Below are positions 7,696 through 15,607 of a stretch of DNA of 64,000 nt, one piece after another (within the stretch, counting starts at the first letter, position 1; each line of letters starts with the position of its first letter). The notes below the pieces were generated by a model. It did not search any database and was not told the DNA's origin. It saw only the letters and a program-made list of their open reading frames with translations. The stretch spans positions 3,261,501-3,325,500 of the forward strand of contig NZ_CP015506.1 in the NCBI RefSeq assembly GCF_000294775.2, given 5' to 3'. Made by a program: the position numbers and the translations under genes. Origin of the DNA: Cytobacillus oceanisediminis 2691. Lineage in GTDB: Bacteria > Bacillota > Bacilli > Bacillales > Cytobacillaceae.

Positions 7696-9210
7696 ATGAT
7701 AAAGGAAAAAAATAATCTGAATCCTGCAGAAAATCAAACACCTGCAGAGATAGTGAAAAGAGCCAAAAAGTCATCTGATTTTAAAGAGATTAAAAAAAAT
7801 TTTTCTGGAATTCAGATATTCATTTTATACTTCACTTCACTAATCGATCACAAGACGATGGAACATGTATTTCTTCCATATATTAATGAGTACGAAAAAA
7901 AGACTGACCAAGCCTTTGATATGAACCAATTTAAAAACAGCTTGCCGCTTGAAGACGTTATCAGAACAAAGGAAGCTAAAAAAATCGAAGAGAAAATTCA
8001 TCAGGGATATGTCCTAATTCAATTTAAAAATAACTTAGATGATTTTCTTTTGGTAAATGTAAATAATTTAGCTAAAGGGATAAGAGAATCCAATGAAACA
8101 GAAAATGAATTTAATGTTATCGGTCCAAAATTAGGATTTGTTGAGAGTCTTGATACGAATATTCTTCTACTTCGAACTAAGTTAAAATCTCCTTTATTAA
8201 CCACTGAAGAGATCGTGCTGGGCACGCTGTCAAAAACAAGGGTGGTTATTGTTTATTTAGATGGTATTACAAATGAAGACCACATAAAATTTGTAAAGAA
8301 AAGGCTCTCTGAAATAGATTTTGATATTATTTGGGATACTTCTGCTTTAATCCAGTTAATTAAAGAGAATTCTTATACTCCCTTTCCACTTTACTTTTCT
8401 TCAGAGAGGCTTGATCGAATCTCATATACACTCACTTCCGGCCAAGTCGTTATCTTTAGTGATGGTTCACCCTACGCAGTATCCGGACCTACTACCATAT
8501 TCGATTTTTTTCTCTCATCTGAAGATTATTATTATAACTGGATTATTGGGTCTTTCTTCCGTTTTACCCGAATACTTGCGATCATCTTTTCCATCTTTTC
8601 TTCATCCATTTATGTTGCGGTTGTAACGTTTCATTATGAGGTGGTGCCCGCGGATTTACTGGGTCCGCTAATCGAGTCCAGAGCAAACGTTCCATTTCCG
8701 CCGCTGCTGGAAGTTCTTTTTTTAGAAATGACCATTGAATTATTAAGAGAGGCAGGAGCCCGATTGCCTACTAAAGTAGGACAGACATTGGGCATTGTTG
8801 GCGGTATTGTCATTGGACAGGCAGCTGTTATGGCAGCACTGACAAGTAATATTTTACTTATCATTGTCGCTTTATCAGCCTTAGCTTCATTCACAACACC
8901 CACTAACGTTATGTCCAACACCATTAGAATATTAAGATTTCCATTTATCATCATGTCATCATTCCTGGGCGGGCTGGGTATCATGATAGGCTTTGCTGTG
9001 CTGCTAAGTCATTTGTTTACATTAAAATCATTTAATACTCCTTACATGGTCCCATTACATCCGTTCCGAAGCAATAGTCTTGCGGATAGTATCATTAGGC
9101 CGCCTTATACTAAATTAAACAAAAGGCCGGATTATTTGAGACCTAAAGATAAAATTAAATATTCACCTAAAGAGAGTAACAAAAAGAAGGAAGATCTTAA
9201 TGACGAATAA
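7696..9210 (+). CDS. Spore germinant receptor subunit A (GerA family)
   Basis: A 504-residue GerA/GerKA/SpoVAF-type protein. A soluble N-terminal region (1-280) carries the family motif near DTNILLLRTKLKSP. A membrane domain of about 280-445 includes FFRFTRILAIIFSIFSSSIYVA, PFPPLLEVLFLEMTIELLREAGARLP and GQTLGIVGGIVIGQAAV, all conserved in the family. A hydrophilic C-terminal tail (PKESNKKKEDLNDE) follows. It sits in the spore inner membrane and forms the germinant channel complex with the B and C subunits encoded next. The stop overlaps the gerC start by 11 bases. Which GerA paralogue this is, and its nutrient, cannot be told. Confidence 0.93.
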   Translation: MIKEKNNLNPAENQTPAEIVKRAKKSSDFKEIKKNFSGIQIFILYFTSLIDHKTMEHVFLPYINEYEKKTDQAFDMNQFKNSLPLEDVIRTKEAKKIEEKIHQGYVLIQFKNNLDDFLLVNVNNLAKGIRESNETENEFNVIGPKLGFVESLDTNILLLRTKLKSPLLTTEEIVLGTLSKTRVVIVYLDGITNEDHIKFVKKRLSEIDFDIIWDTSALIQLIKENSYTPFPLYFSSERLDRISYTLTSGQVVIFSDGSPYAVSGPTTIFDFFLSSEDYYYNWIIGSFFRFTRILAIIFSIFSSSIYVAVVTFHYEVVPADLLGPLIESRANVPFPPLLEVLFLEMTIELLREAGARLPTKVGQTLGIVGGIVIGQAAVMAALTSNILLIIVALSALASFTTPTNVMSNTIRILRFPFIIMSSFLGGLGIMIGFAVLLSHLFTLKSFNTPYMVPLHPFRSNSLADSIIRPPYTKLNKRPDYLRPKDKIKYSPKESNKKKEDLNDE

Positions 9211-10279
9211 CACATTTCTTAAAGTGAGTATTGTTGTTCTTGCTCTAACTCTGGCTGGATGTGTACCACCCAGTATTATTAATGAAGTTTCTTTGATGCA
9301 TAATGTCGGATATGACAAAGAAGAAGAGATGTTAAAAGCAAGTGTTGTTTATCCAAATTATGCCGAGAGTGATAAACCTGCTTTGATCACAGCTGCCGCT
9401 AAAAATCCATCCAGCCTGCAGGAAGAGCTTAGTCATAAATCTCAATTCCCCTTTGAAATCGGTCAGGTGAGGCTCATGATATTTGGGGATCAATTAAGCA
9501 GAGAGGGGTTGGCACCTATACTAGACACAATCTGCAAGGATCCAAAAATCGGCATAATTAGGATTGTCATTACAGATGGAACTCCAGAACTTCTGCTTAG
9601 TAAAACCATGAAGGAAAGTCCCCTATATCTAATGGATATGATTGAAAAAAGTATTGAAAATGAGGGAATTCCTGAATCTGATCTTCATGTGATGTATGAC
9701 CAGTATTTTGGAACCGGAATTGATATGTCCTTTCCAAATCTCACTGTTGATTCTAAAGATCATGTTAAAGTCGATGGAATGGGGATTTTTAAAGATGACA
9801 AATTAGCACTCAGGATTTCGGAAGAAGAAACCTTCCTATTAAAATTAATGACGGACACAAATAAAAGAGGGGTTTACAGTTTTAACCTCGACATGAATGG
9901 ACACAAAGCAAATATTGGGGCCAGAACGATCAATGGAAAACATAAGATCAAAATCACCAGGGAAAACCTCAGGGACCAGGTAAATGTGAGTCTGAATTTG
10001 GATGTAGAGCTTGATGCATTACCTGAGTGGATTAATTTAGAAAATGAAAAAGACCTTGAACTGTTTAAAAACGCCTTACAGAAATCCATTTCAAAAGAGG
10101 CTGAATCACTCCTTAAGAAATTTCAAACAAATGGGGTAGATCCTTTAGGTATAGGAAGAAGGTATAAAGCCAATCACAGAAATTATTCTGAACTGAGTTT
10201 TTACGATCGGATTTATCCCAGTATGGCATGTGATGTAACTACCAAAATTACAGTTAGGCAAACCGGGGTGGGAAAATAG
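9200..10279 (+). CDS. Ger(x)C family germination lipoprotein
   Basis: A 359-residue lipoprotein subunit of the germinant receptor. The signal peptide ends at a lipobox LTLAGC (Cys about residue 21), followed by the three-domain GerC fold; KVDGMGIFKDDKLAL in the middle is the characteristic GerC segment. It overlaps the A subunit gene by 11 bases, and its TAG directly abuts the GTG start of the B subunit, which shows translational coupling across the operon. It anchors on the outer face of the spore inner membrane. Confidence 0.93.
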   Translation: MTNNTFLKVSIVVLALTLAGCVPPSIINEVSLMHNVGYDKEEEMLKASVVYPNYAESDKPALITAAAKNPSSLQEELSHKSQFPFEIGQVRLMIFGDQLSREGLAPILDTICKDPKIGIIRIVITDGTPELLLSKTMKESPLYLMDMIEKSIENEGIPESDLHVMYDQYFGTGIDMSFPNLTVDSKDHVKVDGMGIFKDDKLALRISEEETFLLKLMTDTNKRGVYSFNLDMNGHKANIGARTINGKHKIKITRENLRDQVNVSLNLDVELDALPEWINLENEKDLELFKNALQKSISKEAESLLKKFQTNGVDPLGIGRRYKANHRNYSELSFYDRIYPSMACDVTTKITVRQTGVGK

Positions 10280-11389
10280 GTGAACGTAAAAGTAGAAAAA
10301 CAATTTCAGGTTTCAGCTTTTTTCACATTTTTCCTCATTCACTCTTCTCAAACGGGAATTGGTATACTGAATTTTCAAAGCCAGGTGATCAAAGATGCTG
10401 AACAGGATGCGTGGATTTCTTTAATTATTACTTGGGTCACAACTCAAATCATACTCTACATGATCTTTAAGCTGCTAGGCGGGGAAACCAATGATTTAGT
10501 AGCTGTTCATCAGTATTGCTTTGGAAAAGCACTTGGCAGCATTATGTCTATTCTGGCATTGGTTTATTTCTGGCTGGCTTCTTTTACGGTCCTTCGTGCT
10601 TATATTGAGGTCATCCAAATTTGGGTGTATCCTACCATAAAAACATGGCAGCTATGTTTCATTTTCGGACTGACATTTTATTATATTATCTCAAGCGGCT
10701 TCCGCAGTCTTGCCGGCTTTAGTTTCTGGGGAGTGATTCTGCCTTCTTTTCTGTTCTTTTTAATCTATTTCCCATTGAAGCATACGAATTTTATTTATCT
10801 GCTCCCGGCCTTCAGTCATTCCCTCAAAGAGCTATTTGTCTCTTCTAAAGCGTATGCCCTGCTTTTTCTTGGCTTCGAGTGGATACTGATGTATTATCCC
10901 TTCATTAGGAGTTCGAATAACAAAGATATTTCTAAATGGGCCTATTATGGCAATACATATACTTTCATTGTGTACCTGGTTATCACGTTAATATCCTTCT
11001 CATACTTTAATCAGGATGTATTGAAACATTTACCCTGGCCCACTTTAATGATGGTTAAAATCGTTAAATTCTCTTTCATAGAAAGATTTGAATATGTATT
11101 CATTTTTATATGGCTGTTAGTGATTATATCCCCTATATGTATTTCATTGTGGGCATGTACAAGAATCGTAAAAAGGACCTTTTCAATTCCACCTAAAGCG
11201 ACTTTACTATTCCTGCTTATTGCAGAGATGATAGCTTCTGTATACCTTCAGGAATTTAGGAGTATCGATTATCTTGTCCAAATTACTTCTAATGCGGGAA
11301 TTGGTTTTGTATACGTGTATCTGCCGCTCCTTCTTATTATAAAATGGATAAAGAGCCATTTTATGAAACATAAGTTAAACAAAATCTAA
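10280..11389 (+). CDS. Spore germination permease, subunit B
   Basis: A 369-residue endospore germination permease (GerAB/GerKB family, APC superfamily) with ten predicted membrane helices. VSAFFTFFLIHSSQTGIGIL is the family N-terminal helix; it corresponds to the region that lines the nutrient-binding site in GerAB. The start is GTG at 10280, immediately after the gerC stop. Order A-C-B is one of the common ger operon orders. The tricistronic operon ends at the hairpin 11407-11433. Confidence 0.93.
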   Translation: MNVKVEKQFQVSAFFTFFLIHSSQTGIGILNFQSQVIKDAEQDAWISLIITWVTTQIILYMIFKLLGGETNDLVAVHQYCFGKALGSIMSILALVYFWLASFTVLRAYIEVIQIWVYPTIKTWQLCFIFGLTFYYIISSGFRSLAGFSFWGVILPSFLFFLIYFPLKHTNFIYLLPAFSHSLKELFVSSKAYALLFLGFEWILMYYPFIRSSNNKDISKWAYYGNTYTFIVYLVITLISFSYFNQDVLKHLPWPTLMMVKIVKFSFIERFEYVFIFIWLLVIISPICISLWACTRIVKRTFSIPPKATLLFLLIAEMIASVYLQEFRSIDYLVQITSNAGIGFVYVYLPLLLIIKWIKSHFMKHKLNKI

Positions 11390-11404
11390 TTCCTACTGCA
11401 TAAA

Positions 11405-11438
11405 GAGTGCCTATCTAGTTAAAAGATAGGCACCCTTT
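11405..11438 (+). terminator. Terminator of the ger operon
   Basis: GTGCCTATCT (11407-11416) and AGATAGGCAC (11424-11433) form a perfect ten-base stem with a short T tract after it. Confidence 0.75.
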
Positions 11439-11457
11439 AGGTGATCCATGAAGCTGT

Positions 11458-11886
11458 TTAACCAACAACTTTTGATATTACTTCGATATTACCTTGAGTT
11501 GCTTTGGCATAAGGACAAACCTTATGAGCTTCTGCAACGACTTCTTCTGCCACGCTTGTTTCAACGCCCTTAACAGTGATATCCATTGTAATAGCCAGCA
11601 CATAGCCATCGTTCGCATCCTTGCCAAGCGTAACTTGTGAAGCAATATTTATACCGTCTGTTTTAATGTTCCTTTTCCTAAGGACAGTGCCCATCGCTCC
11701 CTGGAAACATGCGGCAAACCCTGCAGCGAACAGCTGCTCCGGATTGGTTCCAGCTCCGTCCCCGCCTAATTCCTTTGGATATCTCAAGTCTACATTCAGA
11801 TTGTTATCGTCAGATACGGCTTTCCCATCTCTTCCGCCTTGAACATTTACAGTAGCCGTGTACAATTTCTTTTCTATTTTCATCAT
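11458..11886 (-). CDS. ohr: Organic hydroperoxide resistance protein Ohr
   Basis: A 142-residue OsmC/Ohr thiol peroxidase. The two catalytic cysteines lie in FAACFQGA (about residue 60) and HKVCPYAKAT (about 124), and the conserved Arg is in LRYPKELGG. The enzyme reduces organic and fatty-acid hydroperoxides in the cytoplasm, usually with lipoyl or bacillithiol-type reductants. GGGGAG lies seven bases before the ATG at 11886. Directly upstream is a broken copy of the same gene and, beyond that, a TetR operator, so expression may depend on the TetR at 6943-7506 rather than on a MarR-type OhrR, of which none is seen nearby. Confidence 0.93.
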   Translation of the reverse strand: MMKIEKKLYTATVNVQGGRDGKAVSDDNNLNVDLRYPKELGGDGAGTNPEQLFAAGFAACFQGAMGTVLRKRNIKTDGINIASQVTLGKDANDGYVLAITMDITVKGVETSVAEEVVAEAHKVCPYAKATQGNIEVISKVVG

Positions 11887-11887
11887 T

Positions 11888-12060
11888 TTAAAAACTCCCC
11901 TTTTTATAATGGATTAGTATATTTTTGGCTTCAATATTTCCACAAGTAGCTTTTGCATTCAGGGTAACCTTTATGAGTTCGGCAATGACTTTTTCTGTAA
12001 TGCTAGTTTCAACACCTATTAAGCAGTTATCACGCCATATCACTTTGCCCTTATCTTTCG
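11888..12060 (-). pseudogene. Decayed second ohr copy (3' part)
   Basis: Read on the minus strand, the frame after a TAG near 12060 gives GVETSITEKVIAELIKVTLNAKA... then TCGNIEA. It aligns with GVETSVAEEVVAEAHKVCPYAKATQGNIEV of the intact Ohr next door. The catalytic CPYA motif has become TLNA, the N-terminal half is gone and there is no start codon. The remnant ends exactly two bases before the intact ohr start. It looks like a tandem duplication followed by decay of the upstream copy, keeping the operator at 12083-12100 in place. Confidence 0.75.
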
Positions 12061-12082
12061 TCTAGAACGCTTACTGTTTTTT

Positions 12083-12100
12083 ACTTACTAGAAGGTAAGT
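12083..12100. promoter_or_regulatory. TetR operator upstream of ohr region
   Basis: This 18-bp palindrome is identical to the site upstream of the MFS gene (6902-6919). It lies about 200 bases before ohr and just upstream of the dead ohr copy. No good -35/-10 pair surrounds it now, unlike the tetR promoter, so the promoter here may be decayed. Confidence 0.7.
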
Positions 12101-12184
12101 TCGTTTTAAAAAAACGATCTAAGGAAATAAAGACAATCAAGGTTTAAAATTGACATATTATTATGGCACGAACTGTTGGAGACA

Positions 12185-12634
12185 TTATTTTTCAGTTGCG
12201 ACATTCCCCATTGCAATTGAAATTCTATTCCAGCTGTTGATTTGATTGATGATTAGAACAAGGTCAATATATTGTTTCTCATCATAATGTTCACGTACCC
12301 GCTGATAAAGCTCATCTGGCACACGTTTCGCCGGGATTAAAGTTATGTGCTCTGTTAATTCAAGAGCTGCTTTTTCTGCTTCGGTGTAAAATGTGCACTC
12401 TCTCCATGCACTGATGCAATATAAACGCTGTTCTGTTTCTCCCATTTTTCTCGCATCCGCTGTATGCATGTTAATGCAATAGGCACAGCCATTTATTTGA
12501 GAAGCCCGAATTTTTATAAGTTCACGAAGTTTACGGTCTAAACCTGTCGTTTTCGTATACTTCTCCATTTCCATCATTATTTTCATTGCATCTGGTGCTA
12601 AATTGTAATAATCAATTCGTTGTTCCAATATCAA
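12185..12634 (-). CDS. Carboxymuconolactone decarboxylase / AhpD-like protein
   Basis: A 149-residue alkylhydroperoxidase D-like helical protein. The active-site motif is CAYCINMH (about residues 51-58): a CxxC pair with the downstream His. The preceding RELIKIRASQINGC is typical of the YnjA/AhpD branch. It probably acts as a thiol-disulfide reductant or peroxidase in the cytoplasm. It is transcribed divergently from an Rrf2 regulator, with a strong promoter (TTGACA-17-TATTAT) and two palindromes in between. AAGGAGG precedes the ATG. Confidence 0.88.
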   Translation of the reverse strand: MILEQRIDYYNLAPDAMKIMMEMEKYTKTTGLDRKLRELIKIRASQINGCAYCINMHTADARKMGETEQRLYCISAWRECTFYTEAEKAALELTEHITLIPAKRVPDELYQRVREHYDEKQYIDLVLIINQINSWNRISIAMGNVATEK

Positions 12635-12652
12635 TTCCTCCTTATAAGCTGA

Positions 12653-12669
12653 TTCAATAAATTATTGAA
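12653..12669. promoter_or_regulatory. 17-bp palindrome before the AhpD-like gene
   Basis: TTCAATAA-A-TTATTGAA is a perfect palindrome about 18 bases upstream of the start codon, within the 5' leader. It is a second candidate operator for the Rrf2 protein or another regulator. Confidence 0.45.
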
Positions 12670-12699
12670 CCGCATTTTGAAATTTAAATTGCGGATAGC

Positions 12700-12752
12700 A
12701 TCAATCAGCGATTGATATTATCTATAATAAATTGTACACTTTATTATGTCAA
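12700..12752 (-). promoter_or_regulatory. Promoter and operator of the AhpD-like gene
   Basis: TTGACA (12752-12747), 17-base spacer and TATTAT (12729-12724) on the minus strand. The perfect inverted repeat ATCAATC-AGC-GATTGAT at 12700-12716 covers the expected start of transcription, a good position for a repressor. The divergent Rrf2 regulator is the natural candidate. Confidence 0.75.
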
Positions 12753-12789
12753 ACAACTTTTCATGTTAATTGATTCCAACTGACCCTGT

Positions 12790-12818
12790 TTGACAAAGAA
12801 ATAAAAAATTCTTAAGAT
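12790..12818 (+). promoter_or_regulatory. Promoter of the Rrf2 gene
   Basis: TTGACA at 12790-12795, 17-base spacer, TAAGAT at 12813-12818; the transcript would start about 27 bases before the ATG at 12851. Confidence 0.7.
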
Positions 12819-12850
12819 AAATGAATCTCATTTATGAAGAGGTGTTTGTA

Positions 12851-13345
12851 ATGCAGTATAGTATTGGGGTTGAATATGCACTTCACTGCCTTGTATATTT
12901 AATTGATAATGAAGAGGATTCTTCCATTGGAATAAAGGAACTCTCCACTTTCCAAGGGATTTCCGAAACATATCTTTCAAAGATTTTCAGTAAATTATCA
13001 AAAAACGGTATAGTCAGTTCAGTTCCTGGAGTTAAGGGCGGTTATAAACTCGCTAAATCTCCAGAAGAAATATCTTTTTGGGATGTAATTGAAGCAGTGG
13101 AAGGTCCCAAGCCGATTTTTCAATGCAAAAACATTAAAGATAATGGTTATTTGTATAGAGATAATACCTGCTCTTCGGCTCCCTCCTCTTGTACCATCAA
13201 TTTAGTTATGCTCTCAGCCGAAGAAAAAATGCGTGATTTCCTGCGCAGTAAAACACTTTCGTGGTTAAATGAAGAGCTTGATCGTGTCTTGCCAAATCAA
13301 ATACGTGAAGATACCCGGAAATATTTTACCAAGAGCAGCCTATAG
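12851..13345 (+). CDS. Rrf2 family transcriptional regulator
   Basis: The start at 12851 (MQYSIGVEYALHCLVYL) has GAGGTG upstream and matches the normal Rrf2 N-terminus; the longer frame to 12821 adds an unlikely leader. The 164-residue protein has the winged helix with the signature ISETYLSKIFSKLSKNGIV and VPGVKGGYKLAKSPEEIS. It has three cysteines in the sensing region (about 92, 107 and 114). IscR and NsrR use three cysteines for an iron-sulfur cluster, but the spacing here (14 and 6 residues between) differs, so a thiol switch is equally possible. It likely controls the divergent AhpD-like gene. Confidence 0.88.
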   Translation: MQYSIGVEYALHCLVYLIDNEEDSSIGIKELSTFQGISETYLSKIFSKLSKNGIVSSVPGVKGGYKLAKSPEEISFWDVIEAVEGPKPIFQCKNIKDNGYLYRDNTCSSAPSSCTINLVMLSAEEKMRDFLRSKTLSWLNEELDRVLPNQIREDTRKYFTKSSL

Positions 13346-13571
13346 TACAAATCTTGATTCAGAGACATTTGGAGAGGTTTTTCTTAGGTCTATGGATAAC
13401 TAGAGCCACTCCTCATTACGCTGCCCTTTCATTGAAAACTTGAAAATAATATGCTCTGGAACTCAAGCGAAAATAAAACCTGTGCATGATATATTAACGG
13501 GTTTACTTGTGAGGTGCATAACACTAGTTCTCAAGTGAATTCACAACGAATATCACAATAAATTAGCATAC

Positions 13572-13605
13572 AAAAACGCAAGCCAAATAACGGGCTTGCG
13601 TTTTT
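13572..13605. terminator. Bidirectional terminator
   Basis: AAAAACGCAAGCC (13572-13584) and GGCTTGCGTTTTT (13593-13605) form a 13-base stem between convergent genes. The rest of 13346-13571 holds no recognisable gene. Confidence 0.9.
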
Positions 13606-13632
13606 CACATTTAATTTCAGTTTTTGTTCGTA

Positions 13633-13821
13633 TTATGAAACAACCTCAAATTTCAAGGTGTTCCGCTTTACTACGATATATTCACCTGTTGATTTATTCA
13701 TTACCTGGGACACTTCTTTTGTATGTGTGATCTCAAACCAATCATTTTGTATATCCACCAATAATTTTATTTCAACATCACTTTCTCCATATTTTAAGCC
13801 ACTATAATATAATTTTGTCAT
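13633..13821 (-). CDS. Small hypothetical protein (62 aa)
   Basis: The start MTKLYYSGLKYG at 13821 is preferred because GAAAGGA lies about nine bases upstream, while the longer frame start has none. The product is a compact, mostly beta-predicted, charged protein ending NTLKFEVVS, without signal or membrane segment. I do not recognise the family. Good codon use, a clear Shine-Dalgarno site and a shared terminator make it a likely real gene. Confidence 0.6.
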   Translation of the reverse strand: MTKLYYSGLKYGESDVEIKLLVDIQNDWFEITHTKEVSQVMNKSTGEYIVVKRNTLKFEVVS

Positions 13822-14030
13822 CGTTATGATTCCTTTCTTCATAATAAATATATGTCTTTTGTTTTCTATATTTTATACTATGTTTACTTCTTTTTGGAAA
13901 ATTATCTTGTTTTTGCTTTTATCATCACAATGTGCAAATCACAACATTTCATATCCTGTGAATTTCATTACGAATCCAAGTGAGTTCACCAATGTGATTT
14001 AATTGATTGCCCATCTAAATAGACCTTTAA

Positions 14031-14921
14031 TTAATCGATTCCAGTGATTTTCCCTATCCTGTCACACTCCAGTGCAAACCATATGGTCTTCCCATCTCTG
14101 CTTGAAATCCCATGCGGTTCAGCGTTTGGTGTTTCAATCGGATACTCCTCAATCAGCGCATTATCTGTAATTCTCCCAATCTTATTGGCTCCCCATTCTG
14201 TGAACCATAAATCATTTCCTGCTCCTGCTGTAATGGCATGCGGCCGTGCGTTCGGGGTAGGAATTTCATATTCCGTTAATTCTCCAGATGTGCTGATACG
14301 TCCTATTTTATTGCCAATAATCTCGACAAACCAGAGTGCACCATCGTTACCTTTTGTAATTCCAACCGGACCAGAGGCTGGAGTAGGGATTTTAAACTCT
14401 GTCACTTCTCCATATTCCGTAATTCTTCCAATAACATTATTTTGGTTTTCCGTGAACCATAAGGCATCATCAGTTCCCAGCGTAATAAATGATGGGTACG
14501 AACCTTGAATAGGAAGATTGTATTCATGGATAGAACCGTCATCCTTAATCCGCCCAATACGGTTTCCATTCATTTCAGTAAACCATATCTCTCCGTTTGG
14601 CCCTTCTGTAATTCCATAGGGTGCTGAATCTGGATGGGGCAAGGGATATTCTTGAATAGTGCCTTCTTTCGTTATTCTCCCTATGTTGTTGGCTGCATTC
14701 TCGGTAAACCAGACCTCTCCTTTTGACGACACTATTACACACATGACCTTTGCATCGGGTGTCGGCAGCGGGTATTCTGTCAATTCCCCATCCAACCCAA
14801 TGCAGCTTATCTTATTGGCTTTATGCTGTGTAAACCAGACCTCTCCCTTGTCTGAAACAGCGATTCCGTATGGACCTGTATCTTTACTGGCAAGATCTAT
14901 TTCCTGTAATTTAAATGCCAT
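14031..14921 (-). CDS. Virginiamycin B lyase (Vgb)-like beta-propeller
   Basis: A 296-residue seven-bladed propeller. The repeat GEVWFTENAANNIGRI...EYPLPHPDSAPYGI recurs about every 42 residues. This is the streptogramin B lyase/SMP-30-like family. Vgb opens the ester of cyclic streptogramins by Mg-dependent elimination. The conserved His occurs here in PNARPHAITAG and in PNAEPHGISS, but I cannot confirm the full catalytic set, and many bacillar homologues have no proven lyase activity. No signal peptide. GGAGGGAACAGT precedes the ATG. A role in antibiotic resistance is possible but unproven. Confidence 0.85.
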   Translation of the reverse strand: MAFKLQEIDLASKDTGPYGIAVSDKGEVWFTQHKANKISCIGLDGELTEYPLPTPDAKVMCVIVSSKGEVWFTENAANNIGRITKEGTIQEYPLPHPDSAPYGITEGPNGEIWFTEMNGNRIGRIKDDGSIHEYNLPIQGSYPSFITLGTDDALWFTENQNNVIGRITEYGEVTEFKIPTPASGPVGITKGNDGALWFVEIIGNKIGRISTSGELTEYEIPTPNARPHAITAGAGNDLWFTEWGANKIGRITDNALIEEYPIETPNAEPHGISSRDGKTIWFALECDRIGKITGID

Positions 14922-15003
14922 ACTGTTCCCTCCAATTGCTATTATTTTTCAAGGCTGTTTTCGTAAAGTTGTTGCTTTATAATAACTTAGTTTAATTTAC
15001 TGA

Positions 15004-15124
15004 GTTGATTGGAGCGGAGGGCACTTGACTCCTGCGGGTGGAGAGGGAGCGGGAGACCCCGCAGGCGAAGCCGAGGAGCTCTGTTCCTCCCCGCGGAAAG
15101 CAAGTGTCCGCAGTGGAAATCAAC
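15004..15124. repeat. Dispersed GC-rich palindromic repeat, copy 1
   Basis: A 121-bp GC-rich unit bounded by GTTGATT and AATCAAC, with internal GACTCCTGCGGG, GACCCCGCAGGCG and CCGCGGAAAGC blocks that can fold into long hairpins. A second copy, inverted, lies at 26520-26646. Units of this kind are scattered through intergenic regions of many Bacillaceae genomes; their function is unknown to me. The short ORFs that cross it are fortuitous. Confidence 0.8.
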
Positions 15125-15274
15125 GGACTAAATTCATATACAAAACAACAATTAGAAAACGGCCTTTTTCAAAAACAAAAAGCCCCCTATCTCGTTTTTC
15201 CAAGACAGGAGGCAATGCAGCACATAAATAGACTTAAATAGGCTTTTCGATTAGTTCAGCCCCTTTTCAAGTCA

Positions 15275-15408
15275 AAAAGCACACACATTAATCCTATCTC
15301 AGAAAAACAATCGATAAATAAAGCCCATTCCAACACATTTTCGGAACTGAACCAGAGGCTGAAATATCGATTTTCTCTAAAGCTAGGATTATAGGATCAT
15401 GTGCTTTT
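15275..15408. repeat. Long imperfect inverted repeat (about 134 bp)
   Basis: AAAAGCACA at 15275 pairs with TGTGCTTTT ending at 15408, and inner blocks TAATCCTA / TAGGATTA and AATCGATA / TATCGATT continue the pairing, leaving a loop of roughly 45 bases. It lies 200 bases upstream of the symporter gene. It could be a MITE-like remnant or a structured RNA. Apart from this and the repeat at 15004-15124, I see nothing in 14922-15607. Confidence 0.55.
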
Positions 15409-15607
15409 CTTCACCCTTTCGACTATTGGTTGTTTTAACTGTAAGATATTTAATGATTCAAGTCAAATGGTGCTTGGTCAAAGATGGATATACTTATCCA
15501 GAAAAAGCGAATCAGACAGAATTTAAAAAAATAATTCTACAGCCTTTTTTATAACAGTATTTGATAATATAATAGAGTGCTGGAATATATAGAAAGGTTG
15601 AGACATT

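Noticed and set aside
13440..13560. Imperfect inverted repeat (CTTGTGAG ... CTCAAGTG) and possible gene remnant
   Set aside because: Arms are short with mismatches and no frame gives a recognisable protein.
15025..15241. Two overlapping ORFs of 67-68 codons
   Set aside because: They cross the GC-rich dispersed repeat and have repeat-derived composition (GEGAGDPAGEAEE); no homologous protein pattern.
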